From Gymnorhina tibicen (taxonomy: Eukaryota > Chordata > Aves > Passeriformes > Artamidae): 64,000 nucleotides of DNA. The translations under genes were made by a program, and so were the position numbers. This document shows positions 24,101-45,300 of this stretch, piece by piece. The notes beneath the pieces are model-generated. The model saw nothing but the letters and a program-made list of their open reading frames with translations. It ran no database searches and was not told the DNA's origin. The stretch is from the NCBI GenBank assembly GCA_013399875.1, contig VXAZ01000431.1:1-64000 (forward strand), in the 5' to 3' direction. Numbering within the stretch: the first letter of the stretch is position 1; each line of letters opens with the position of its first letter.

Positions 24101-25292
24101 TTTCTGTCAGCCAATATCTCTTGTCTCATTTTGATTTTAATTATCTGTGTTGCTGTTGGCCAGTTTTTCTTGTGTGTGTTGGATAACAAAATTATGTAAC
24201 TGTGTTTACCTAAAAATAAACTTCTGCATTTCTTAGTTTCCTTTATTTTTGTTACTGCAATGCTTATATCAGTTCGGAGGAATCCATTTGCATTTACATG
24301 TCCCATTATCATCTCTGATTCATCAGGTACATGTGTCTGTGTTCTCTGCCACTCTCAAAGTCATGAGAAAATGTTTAGTTAACTAACATTTCTTTTTTCA
24401 GATACCCAGCACTTATATCCATCATCCTCTCACTATACAAGGAACTGGGACAAACTGGTAGTTGAAATCAAAGAAGAGGAGAAAAATGAGAAGTTAGAAG
24501 GAGATGCTGCTTTAAATAAACTCTTCCAGCAAATCTATTCAGATGGTACAGATGAAGTAAAACGTGCCATGAACAAATCGTTCGTAAGTCTTCATTCTTT
24601 TCTCTGAAGAAATGTGTGACTTCTGCACACTGACACCGTTCACTAAACTTTGCATAAATTGGGAAAAGCCTCTGTTACCAAAATTTTGGGCCTATAAATG
24701 AATAAATTTTGGCCATGGTTCTGTTGGAGATACTGGTACAACTACTCTCATTGAAAGCTACAGGGCTGTACACTAATGAATGTGACTCTTTAAGTCCAAG
24801 GTTGTGCTTTGTCACTGGTCTCTTCATTTCAATCAGTGTTATCAAAGGAAGTAGAGGTTTGGCTCTTGTAAAGCTTGAAGACTTGCCAGGGGTTGAAAGG
24901 ATCAAATTCCTCTTGATTGCTTGTATCTAGTTTAATTGGAAGTCCTCACAGGCAAGAACGTGACTGACCCTTTGAAAGCTTTCTTGTTAATGAAGCAGCA
25001 TCTCACTGTGTCCAGTAGTGATAAAAGTACTGTTGGGCTGGAGATAATGGAATGATGGCTCTGTCAAATTTTATTTCATAGGTACACAGTTTCTGTGTAA
25101 TCACTGCTCTTTGGAGTTTGCTGTAAGAAATGTGGCTTTTATATTACTAGAATTTTCAGCAAACTAAACAAACTCTTTCTCATATTGCAGATGGAGTCTG
25201 GTGGCACGGTTCTGAGCACCAACTGGTCTGATGTTGGTAAAAGGAAGGTAGAAGTAAATCCTCCTGATGACGTGGAATGGAAAAAATTCTAA
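1..25292 (+). CDS. SUGT1: SUGT1, SGT1 homolog HSP90 co-chaperone (5'-truncated, 12 coding exons seen)
   Basis: SUGT1 is a cytosolic and nuclear co-chaperone that links HSP90 to SKP1/SCF ubiquitin ligases, NLR immune receptors and kinetochore assembly (family knowledge). Coding exons: 1-33, 3446-3536, 4228-4297, 4614-4684, 8752-8805, 10515-10531, 11627-11661, 12054-12150, 13154-13261, 22994-23084, 24402-24583, 25191-25292. Every junction is GT-AG and the frame stays open for 948 nt (316 residues) plus TAA. Exons 1-5 give the TPR domain ([42 protein letters not shown]). Exons 8-10 give the CS domain ([39 protein letters not shown]). Exons 11-12 give the SGS domain ([35 protein letters not shown]). 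Human SUGT1 is 333 or 365 residues by isoform, so about 20 N-terminal residues lie before base 1. The human Alu-derived alternative exon is not seen. Intron 9 is the largest at 9.7 kb. Confidence 0.97.
405..572 (+). mobile_element. CR1 LINE 3'-end fragment
   Basis: The stretch carries typical CR1 3' sequence: a tggaacatcctccc-like start, then the tggaggtttccaaacacgaa block, then gatgatccttcgaggtccc and ttccaacctgt, ending near gttgtatgac. Only about the last 170 bases of the element remain, so it is a 5'-truncated dead copy in the same orientation as SUGT1. Confidence 0.75.
741..786. repeat. Short tandem repeat, unit about 12 nt (ataaaatgatac)
   Basis: Three and a half imperfect copies of ataaaatgatac lie head to tail in SUGT1 intron 1. 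One copy is two bases shorter. No function is suggested. Confidence 0.7.
3446..3536 (+). CDS. SUGT1: SUGT1 coding exon 2 (TPR 1)
   Basis: The acceptor TTACAG ends at 3445 and the donor GTAACA starts at 3537. It encodes [18 protein letters not shown] and on to QKYA plus the first base of a split Asp codon. This is the first TPR helix pair, and the spacing matches human ELTKALEQKPDDAQYYCQ. The exon leaves one base over. Confidence 0.96.
4228..4297 (+). CDS. SUGT1: SUGT1 coding exon 3 (TPR 2)
   Basis: The acceptor CAACAG ends at 4227 and the donor GTATGT starts at 4298. It encodes [16 protein letters not shown] and AVALLRKG across the junctions, the second TPR unit with the characteristic LELNPNN turn. 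The exon is 70 nt and splits codons at both ends in a way that keeps the frame. Confidence 0.96.
4614..4684 (+). CDS. SUGT1: SUGT1 coding exon 4 (TPR 3)
   Basis: The acceptor TGTCAG ends at 4613 and the donor GTAAGT starts at 4685. It encodes [16 protein letters not shown] and REGQRLD, the third TPR unit (human CEYHEKNYAAALETF). The exon is 71 nt. Confidence 0.96.
4685..8751 (+). other. SUGT1 intron 4 (4.1 kb)
   Basis: AT-rich intron. I see no recognisable transposon, RNA gene or conserved coding block. The 110-codon minus-strand open frame at 5170-5502 runs over low-complexity T-rich DNA, has no recognisable domain, and is probably chance. Confidence 0.65.
8752..8805 (+). CDS. SUGT1: SUGT1 coding exon 5 (TPR C-terminal helix)
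   Basis: The acceptor TCCTAG ends at 8751 and the donor GTAAGA starts at 8806. It encodes [18 protein letters not shown], matching human DADFTVWIKRCQEAQN. This is the capping helix of the TPR domain. The exon leaves one base over. Confidence 0.95.
10515..10531 (+). CDS. SUGT1: SUGT1 coding exon 6, 17-nt microexon
   Basis: Seventeen bases between the acceptor TTGCAG (ends 10514) and the donor GTAAGA (starts 10532). With the carried-over G they encode ASHTDL in the linker between TPR and CS. Support comes from frame: exon 5 ends in phase 1 and exon 7 begins in phase 0, so exactly such a 2-mod-3 exon is needed. The human linker at this place (GSESEVWTHQSK) has similar length but little sequence identity. 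A different small exon elsewhere in introns 5-6 cannot be excluded. Confidence 0.72.
11627..11661 (+). CDS. SUGT1: SUGT1 coding exon 7 (35 nt, linker)
   Basis: The acceptor AACTAG ends at 11626 and the donor GTAAGT starts at 11662. It encodes [11 protein letters not shown] plus two bases that join exon 8 to give KIKYDWYQ, the invariant start of the CS domain (human SKIKYDWYQ). This join strongly supports the exon. The Gln/Pro-rich linker differs from the mammalian one. Confidence 0.87.
12054..12150 (+). CDS. SUGT1: SUGT1 coding exon 8 (CS domain start)
   Basis: A long polypyrimidine tract precedes the acceptor TTTAAG, which ends at 12053. The donor is GTGATT at 12151, a weak variant of the GTRAGT consensus. 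The exon encodes [18 protein letters not shown] and then [11 protein letters not shown], the first strands of the HSP90-binding CS domain. Confidence 0.95.
13154..13261 (+). CDS. SUGT1: SUGT1 coding exon 9 (CS domain middle)
   Basis: The acceptor TAACAG ends at 13153 and the donor GTAAGC starts at 13262. It encodes [20 protein letters not shown] and then [12 protein letters not shown]. The length (36 codons, phase 0 at both ends) equals the human exon. Confidence 0.97.
13262..22993 (+). other. SUGT1 intron 9 (9.7 kb)
   Basis: The largest intron of the gene, AT-rich throughout. The only transposon I can name is a CR1 fragment at about 19630-19760. Short open frames on both strands (for example 18582-18941 minus) have no recognisable family. 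I see no structured RNA that I can support. Confidence 0.65.
19630..19760 (+). mobile_element. CR1 LINE fragment (internal 3' part)
   Basis: The order tgccaagatggtcaggtggctg, then a gagctacaaggagaagctgaggaa-like block, matches the CR1 segment just before its 3'UTR (the gagggccacgaagatgg region). The copy is diverged and truncated at both ends. Confidence 0.6.
22994..23084 (+). CDS. SUGT1: SUGT1 coding exon 10 (CS domain end)
   Basis: The acceptor TTGTAG ends at 22993 and the donor GTTTGT starts at 23085. It encodes [20 protein letters not shown] and then [10 protein letters not shown]. This is the last CS strand and the start of the linker to SGS. One base is carried into exon 11. Confidence 0.96.
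23394..23887 (+). mobile_element. Solo LTR of an avian endogenous retrovirus, sense in SUGT1 intron 10
   Basis: It starts TGCTGTGGTTTAGG and contains the gggttgagataaaaacagttta block followed by AAC/AAT-rich DNA. It ends near the ttaactctgtcctgg and ccaaaacccaggag blocks. These are hallmarks of a common bird LTR family. The element is about 495 bp with no internal retroviral genes, so it is a solo LTR. Ends are approximate and I cannot see a clear target-site duplication. Confidence 0.65.
24402..24583 (+). CDS. SUGT1: SUGT1 coding exon 11 (SGS domain)
   Basis: The acceptor TTTCAG ends at 24401 and the donor GTAAGT starts at 24584. It encodes [38 protein letters not shown] and [11 protein letters not shown]. 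This SGS segment is almost identical to the human protein. It is the largest coding exon, at 182 nt. Confidence 0.98.
25191..25292 (+). CDS. SUGT1: SUGT1 last coding exon (SGS C-terminus, stop)
   Basis: The acceptor TTGCAG ends at 25190. It encodes [19 protein letters not shown] and ends [11 protein letters not shown], then TAA at 25290-25292. Human ends EWKKY. The GTVLSTNW block is the conserved SGS tail needed for client binding in the family. Confidence 0.98.
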   Translation: MESGGTVLSTNWSDVGKRKVEVNPPDDVEWKKF

Positions 25293-25725
25293 TCTTATTT
25301 CTGATCTTTACCATCTATGTGTTGCCATAGTCATGTACTGACCACTATGTATGGACATAGCATTCTTGGATTCAAGCACTGAACATTCCCTTGAAAACAG
25401 GAATTGTCTTTACATTTTGCGTGCTTTAGAAATTCCTTCATCTGCAGATGTTAAAGATATACTCCGGAGTGGAACCCTATTTTTGTCATCTCTGACTAAT
25501 TTCTGGGAATTGAGTCCATCAGTCCAAATTTTCTACCACCTTTATCAGCTCTGCCCTTTGGCATAGGGTGATCTCTAATGGCTGGTCAGGATTATTGCCT
25601 TACACCTGGTATTTCTGTTCAATAACTTATTAGATCTTGGCAATTTTGGGTAAAAACACTTTTCACAACAGTGCTTAAATTGTTTGCTCCTTAACTCTGC
25701 TAAATAAAACTGTAAATACAACTTT
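25293..25725 (+). other. SUGT1: SUGT1 3'UTR and poly(A) signal
   Basis: AT-rich untranslated stretch after the stop. A canonical AATAAA lies at 25703-25708 within ctgctaaataaaactg, and a T-rich downstream element (actttttc) follows. Cleavage is expected near 25725. The position gives a 3'UTR of about 430 nt. Confidence 0.75.
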
Positions 25726-26269
25726 TTCTATACGGAAGCTGCTTTATTTCATTTTTAGTATTGTTTTTGATAGGGGAATCACTTAAAGCATATAGGTAAG
25801 GATGTGAATGTACTGCTTCAAAAGAAAAGATGACGTATAGGAGCATAATTCTTTCAGTAAAGAGGATGAGATTACTACTCTTGATGCAGACACGAAATAC
25901 CCGCTTTGGAGTCCTTCCACCTGTGTGATAAGTTGAACTGTAGTCACATGTGATGGAAGATAGCAAATTCGTTGTGACTGGAAATTTTTACAGAAAAGTA
26001 GGTCCTCTGTCTACCTTCTGTATTCAAAATAAAGGATCTTTTGCAATTGCCCGGAATCAAAGCCAGCAAGCAGTTGCTTTAACTTACGTAATTTCTGAAT
26101 ACTAGAAACTGTTTAAAGAAGAACTTGTATGTCCTTGATTGTTTCCGTCAGTGCAGCTTTATTGTCATGATCAACTTGTAAATAACAATAGAGAAAAAGA
26201 AAAAGAACAGATAATCTAAGTACTGTCTGTGCTTGTACTTCCTGAATACAAGTCTGCAGGGATCGATAG

Positions 26270-26395
26270 ATGCTCAAAAGCCATCTGGATATGCTCCTGG
26301 GCACCTGGCTCGAGGTGCCGCTTCTTGAGCAAGGGGGTTGGATAAGGGCATTTCCAGGAGTGCCTTCCAACCTGAGCCTCTCTGTGATTCCGTGA
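26270..26395 (+). mobile_element. CR1 LINE 3' end remnant
   Basis: The block gggggttggataagggcatt, then gtgccttccaacctgagcc and tctgtgattccgtgaga, is the CR1 3' terminus with its degenerate attctgtga-type tail. Only about 125 bases remain. Confidence 0.7.
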
Positions 26396-29300
26396 GAGAG
26401 AGGAACTCAGAAAGTTGTGCTAAATGTGCTTGGTACGTGTGCCACTGTCTTGGGAATTCAGAGATAGCCAAATGTTCTGTGATCATAGAAATACCATGAC
26501 TTGCAGATATTGACAGCACCATGAAAGCCACTTCATTCCTTGCTAACCATTGGATGCTGTTTTAAGTTTGCTACTTTTCCTTGCTTTCCTAATTATGTGG
26601 GCTTTTCCGATCGTTTGTTATTCTGCCTGTTGTCTTTATATTGGACATGTTATTTTCCTACAGTGTCAATTGGATGAGCTTGGTAAAATAGAAAGGCTGT
26701 TAGAACAGGTGTTTTTAATAGGACAAGTGAAGTCTGCAGCTGTTAGGTATTAAATGATGATTGAAAATTAAAGAGGAGGAAGGAAGGATATGTTCTCTTC
26801 CTCCTGAGGAATAGGAGTCTAGATTTTGCAGTGGTGCTGGAAAAGTGCAGTGTCTTTTTTCCCCACTATTGTTACTATGCCTGTGCAGTAGAGGGATACC
26901 AAGACTTTAAAATCTTACAAATGTTAAAAAGAGAGGGTTTTTATGGATGTAGACTATGACTACAGTCTTGACGTAATTGGAGTTTCTTGATTCACTGAGG
27001 TCATGATTACCCTGTAGTGCAGGCCTGGGCAGTGTTTTCTTTTGCATCACTTCTGGCTTCAGATTGATACATGTTTTCCAAAGCTCAAATCCGGTAACCT
27101 TCAGAACTGAATGTTACCCTGCTCTTTGAATGCAATGAACCGAGGTGGATTCTATTTAGGAAGGGTTTTGTATGCCTTATCTCTTGATATTTACAGAACT
27201 GAAGAAGTGTCTGCTTCTTGGAAGAGGTTCTCAAAGCACATACTTGGGACATGTTTCAGTGAAGATTTTTTAGCTTTGGTGTGAGGCTTTTCTTGACCTT
27301 CAGAGAATTCTGAGTAGCTGGTTGCTCCATGTGTAGAGCATTTGCCCATCCATATGGGATGCTAACATTGGAGTTGATTTGATTTGGAATAGGTACTTGA
27401 ACTCCATTCTCCTGGATAAGTGCTTTGCTGCTTTTTATTTATGCGCAAAAGCATTTCTTCCTTTTTAATGTAGAAGGAAGACAAATGTCTGAGTGCTTCA
27501 CTTTGTCACAAAATTGGGTTCTTGTCTCTTGGCCAGCCTTGCTTTATAAATGTCATTCAGAGTACTTAACAGAGCTTAGCAAAGGCTTGCTGTGGAGAAA
27601 AGCCTAGGTAAAAATCTCTTAAATAGAAATTAAAAAGTAATTTGAAGATGTTTTCTGCCAATCAAGTTGCTCTTACTTACTGAAGAGAACATAGCAGAGG
27701 TTCCTCTTCCACTTACTGAAAGACCATGGGAGTATTATGTCAGATAAACACAATATACTCTTGTATTAAGTGGGTACTGTTTCACTGCTTTGAGATTCAA
27801 TTCACTTAGCTTAAGGCAAAAAGTGAAATAAATGCATTGCTACTTACGTACTCTTGAGGCATATGTAATGCAAATATAATGCTTTAGCTTCAGGCTAAAA
27901 CTTGTAGCAATCAAGTGGTAGAGCTCCCTGTCCATCTCAATCCTGTAAGCCAAGTTTGCAGGTCTAGACATAATTCCAGCATGTTTCTGAGCACAGGCAG
28001 ATAACCCAAACTCGAAGAAGGAACACACACAGATTAATCAATAAAGGCAGGTCTTGTCGCCTTATAGGGGGAGGGGCCTGTGAGTGTGGGGAAGATGTTG
28101 TGTTTTTTGTTTGGAGGGGATTGGATTAAAGCAGCAGGCAAAATTTCCTTAGAAAGCTGGGCAGAAGGTGCTTCATAAACTTTGTGAACAGTGTATTTTG
28201 TTCTTGATAAAACACACACGCACAAAATGGTACCAGAAGCTGTAGATTAAGAAAAAGCTAGCGGTAGCTTGGGGATTGAATAGAGGCTCTGAAAAAAAAC
28301 AGTGACAAAGGGAATTTCCTTTGGGACTGGAGAGGGTGAGTGGAATATGGAGCAGCACTAAGAATGAGTTGGCTGGAAGAAGAGAACTGCCTGCAAGGAC
28401 AGAGTGAATGATGTTTTAATTGTGTTCAAACTGCTTGAGGGTTTTTTTTCCCAACCCTTTTGGTCATCTGTAGATAGTACTGTCTGGAAGACCGAGGCAG
28501 TTTCACCTCGGTGCTCTGATTTGTACTGATGCAAATACCAGAACAGGACAGCAAGAGGTAACAGTAGCTTTCCCATTTAATACCATAGATGGGATTGCCC
28601 TTTGCTCCTGCTCTCGGGGAAGATGCCTGTTGCAGGTTAAGGCTGCCTCTCTTTGGTATACGTGCTTGTGAAAGACCAGTTTGTACATGTGTGTTTGTGA
28701 AAGGCCAGCTGAGCCTCTTGGAAGCAAAAGATGGTGCTCCTGGTTCAGTCTCTCTTTTGCCCTTTCTGAGCAGAGATTCTGTCCACCCAGACATGTCAAT
28801 CAGCAATCAGTTCATTGCCAACTGTAGTTTTATGCTTCACTACTTTTTTTTTTCCCCTGCACTGTGTGGAATAAGTGATTAGTCTGTTCTTCATTGAAAC
28901 TTTCTTGGGATTTTTTTTTGTGCTGCAGTAGGGTTGAAGTGTTACATCGGAGGTAGAAGCCAGATCAGCCCCCCTTCCATGACTCCCAGCTTCTTTTTGC
29001 TTTCTCAGTGTAGATACAAGTGGAGGGTGACTTCTGTATGAGAAAGGACAAAGGGTTCATTTGTTTTAAGTGGGGAGAAAGGGAACTGTAGATTCAGAAA
29101 AAAGACTCCTTCTACCTTCCCATCACTGGCTTTCAATCTTTTTAACCATGTGGGATTGCTCCCTATTTTCCATCTCTTTTTCACCGGCCTGAATTTATCC
29201 CCTTTTTCTGCTCTAATCTGGTCTGCCATTCTAATCCTCCTAGTAAAATCACATGGGTAATTAAGTTTTAAGGGTAGTGGAACTGCAGAACTGTGACAAA

Positions 29301-30082
29301 CACCCACCTACCTGTGGTGGGAAACACTGTTGATGACAAGTTCATTCCTCTTATCTCTCCTCCTTCCCTAAACTTTGGCCAAAGGAAGGCTTTCAGCTGG
29401 CTTCTGCTAGCACAGGGTCAGATTCGAGGAGCACCTCACTCCATACTTCCCCAAATGTGATGTGTTGTAACCTCTTTAGTAAGCCAATTACATTTGTGGT
29501 AGCAGTGAGAAACTTCAACACTGGTAGTAAACGCTGTACAGTAGTGAAAAGATCACTGTGGATGGTTAGAGCTGGAGTCTGAGCCACAGCTGCAGGGAAA
29601 ATCACATCTTTTCACACTGTTGGCTTTTTGGTTTTATTGTCATTCCTGTGTTGCCTCAGAACTTCTCCTTCAAAATCAGATGTTATGCTGAAGTAAGATT
29701 TTTTTTCCAGCCTTGCTGCAGCACGAGATCTTTACTTTTCTCTTTTTGAATCTGATATGTAGGTAAATAGGAATTGGCTTGCTTAAAGCTTGAGTGGGAG
29801 AAGGCATTGTGTTGCCTATCTTTTGGAAGCAGATAAACATTATGGTCACTGGGGCTTTCATGGCATGGCGCGTACAGGCGTGCTCTCGAGATGTACGTGC
29901 CATATGTGACAGCTATAGGTCCGTGAGCAGGATGCTTTTTTTACTTCTTACATGCCTTGTGACTGCCTATGGAAGGCGAATGATTGCAAGCTTTTGTTAA
30001 AGGAAGAATTAATTTTGTTAAGTGTGTGTAGACATGGAAATCACCTGCAAGAAAGTTGTTTCTGTGTCTTCAGAAGGAGGCC

Positions 30083-30103
30083 GTTTGTCTGTTTGTTTGT
30101 TTG
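30083..30103. repeat. (GTTT)n simple repeat
   Basis: Short imperfect run of gttt units. A similar run lies at 11033-11050 in SUGT1 intron 6. Confidence 0.7.
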
Positions 30104-31560
30104 ATGGGGGGACACAGGGAGAAGCAGATGACAGGTTGCCTCAAGACGCCAAAGAGAGCAACAGCCAAGTTCAGACATAGACAATCAAATTTCTTTTAGC
30201 CTCCAGTGTTTCACTTGCTGATGCCCTTTTCCTCTTCAGACAGTTCTTGAATGAGTATGTAAAAGAATTGTTACACCTTCTATGTTGAAAAAAAGCACAG
30301 AAAGCAACTGGGGTTTTTTAATGTGTTTGTTTAATCTGCAGTAAAAAAAAGGAAAACTGACTTTTCTAAGCATATGATAGACGTACTTCTAAAACAACAT
30401 AATGATCAAGGTCATTTTCAGTTTAAAAAGCAGAAACTCAAATTTAACAGGCCTTGAAATCCCACTTTAAGAAGTTTATAATTTAAATATTTCAAAGCAA
30501 GTCTGTCCTTCAGATTACGGGAAGGTGAAGCTTATATTAAAAAGCTACAATAGAACAAAATACTGAATTCTATTCTCATCTTACTCTCATTTAACACTTT
30601 GCTTTTTAGATATGCAGTTTAGCATTCCACATGAGGTTGTCTTTATTTTCTTTAAGCCATGATTATGTCAAATTAATTCCTCTTTTCTGTGTGTCATGCA
30701 GTGTTAATAACATTACTGGGCTTGCAACATCTCAAGAGCTGTTTAGTCACAAAAATGAATGCTCCAGAAAGCGAACTTTAAGAAAAATTGAACCATTTTG
30801 TTGCTAAAGACCATGTAGATGGCTCCATAAACTTGATGGTAGGATTCAAGATGCATCGTATGGATAAAAGCAGTGTAATACCGCTATCTTTGTTTTTCAA
30901 GGCTAGAAATACTAAGTTGTTCACCTCTGAGTGTTTCAGCTTAGTACTTTCCTTAGAGATTTAATATGTAATGGGATCAATCCCAATAATTGCAGAGTTT
31001 GCCTAAGCAAAAAAGGTGAGGTGAGAAAGGAGAGAGAGGAAAAGAAAAGGCTTTCTTTTTTCTCCTTCCCTTCTGGTAAGCAGTTTCTCTTGTGGGGAAG
31101 GGATGTTAGCTTCAGCAAAGCTAAAGGAACTGGTATGAATGGCTGCTATCCATGTGAAATAAAGAGGGGTTGTAATCTTGTGTCAAAAGTGTCTAGTTCA
31201 AGGATTTATAAATAACAGTGGCTGTTGTAGATTCTGAAGGGTCTTGAGACTCCTTGGTCTGCAACTGCATGTAAATACTTTAGCTGTAGTAGCTGGATAG
31301 CAGATACTTGTTAGACACTACAGTGGTATCATGGATACAGGATTCTTGTTGCTGGGGCTTCTTTGATGTTGGGATGTGCGAAGAGTTTTGATTCTGTGGC
31401 CACGCACATTCCCTTCCACAGCCCCTTTTCCTGCTGTTTGTTTCCGATTTAGCACAATGTGCGCTTTCCCGTGTCCCCTGGAGCAGCTTTGTGGGAAAGG
31501 TATGCTGTAATTGGTTTATAACCATTCATAATGACCTGGCAACTCTGAATAGCAATGGGG

Positions 31561-32036
31561 AGCAACTTAACTTGTGATTTATTTAAGTAAGCTACATGGA
31601 TTAAAGGCACTCCCAAGTGGACAAGTTGAGCTAGTTGCTTAATTGGACATAAATTTTCACATATAGTTGGAAAGAGAGGGGTTTGTTATGAAAGGCTGAA
31701 TTTGGATGTATGGGCAAGCTTCTGGACTGCTAAACCAATTTGTGAGCAAAGTTTAATATTATCTTTTTCTGGGATGTCTCAGTTTTTTAATTCAGCAAGT
31801 GCTAGTATACCCTTGCCTCTCGTAAAGCTAAAGGAATATTAACTTGAGATTTTCATTTGCAGTTGGAATAGCTGACCTTGCTTTTGGTGCAGTAAAACAC
31901 GCTCTGCTTTTTTAAGGCAGGATCGGTACTGCTGCTTTGGTGTTAGTCTTTTACCAGTTCATTGTCATTGCATTCCTGCTTGTTTTGTCAAGGCTCCAAT
32001 TTTTTTTTTTTTTTTTTTTTTTGTCAAGGGATTTTC
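31561..32036 (-). other. CNMD: CNMD 3'UTR with candidate poly(A) signal
   Basis: After the CNMD stop, the minus strand carries an A23 tract (plus-strand T run 32000-32022) and then AT-rich sequence. The first canonical AATAAA on the minus strand is at 31578-31583 (TTTATT on plus), giving a 3'UTR near 470 nt. A weaker ATTAAA lies at 31752-31757. Which one is used cannot be told from sequence alone. Confidence 0.45.
32000..32022. repeat. T23 homopolymer (A23 in CNMD mRNA) flanked by 11-bp direct repeats
   Basis: Twenty-three T on the plus strand, beginning 14 bases beyond the CNMD stop codon. The copies of ttttgtcaagg at 31983-31993 and 32019-32029 flank the tract. Confidence 0.9.
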
Positions 32037-44981
<12,945 letters not shown>

Positions 44982-45300
44982 GGCTGCTGCGGGAGAGAAA
45001 CTTGCTCGGGCTCGGCCCCGGGCTCGGCCTCGGCCCCGGCGGGGGCTGCACCGCCCCGGCCCGCCCCGCTCCCGGCCCCGGCCCGCGGGGAGGGCAGCAC
45101 CGCCCAGTCCCGGAGACAATGAGCCCCTTGAGCGGCCCAGCAGCCGGCGGAGCTCCCCGGGGCTGTGACCTCCTGCCCCAGCCCCGTCCCCTCCACCCGA
45201 CCCCTGGGTCTCGTCTCCAGCTTCCGAGTAGCGGGGCGGGGGTGTAGGGGACACGGGGGCCGGGGGTGTAGCGGACACGCACCCCCCGCACGCCGTGGCG

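Larger units (their letters stand above)
25726..31560. other. Intergenic gap between convergent SUGT1 and CNMD
   Basis: About 5.8 kb of AT-rich DNA separates the two 3' ends. It holds a CR1 3' remnant near 26270-26395 and a short (gttt)n run at 30083-30103. The 126-codon and 98-codon overlapping minus-strand frames near 28426-28806 share the same DNA in different frames and match no family I know. I support no gene here. Confidence 0.6.

Noticed and set aside
28426..28806. 126-codon minus-strand frame (and an overlapping 98-codon frame)
   Set aside because: Two frames share the same DNA, with no domain, no splice partner and no promoter feature. A non-coding transcript cannot be excluded but is not supported.
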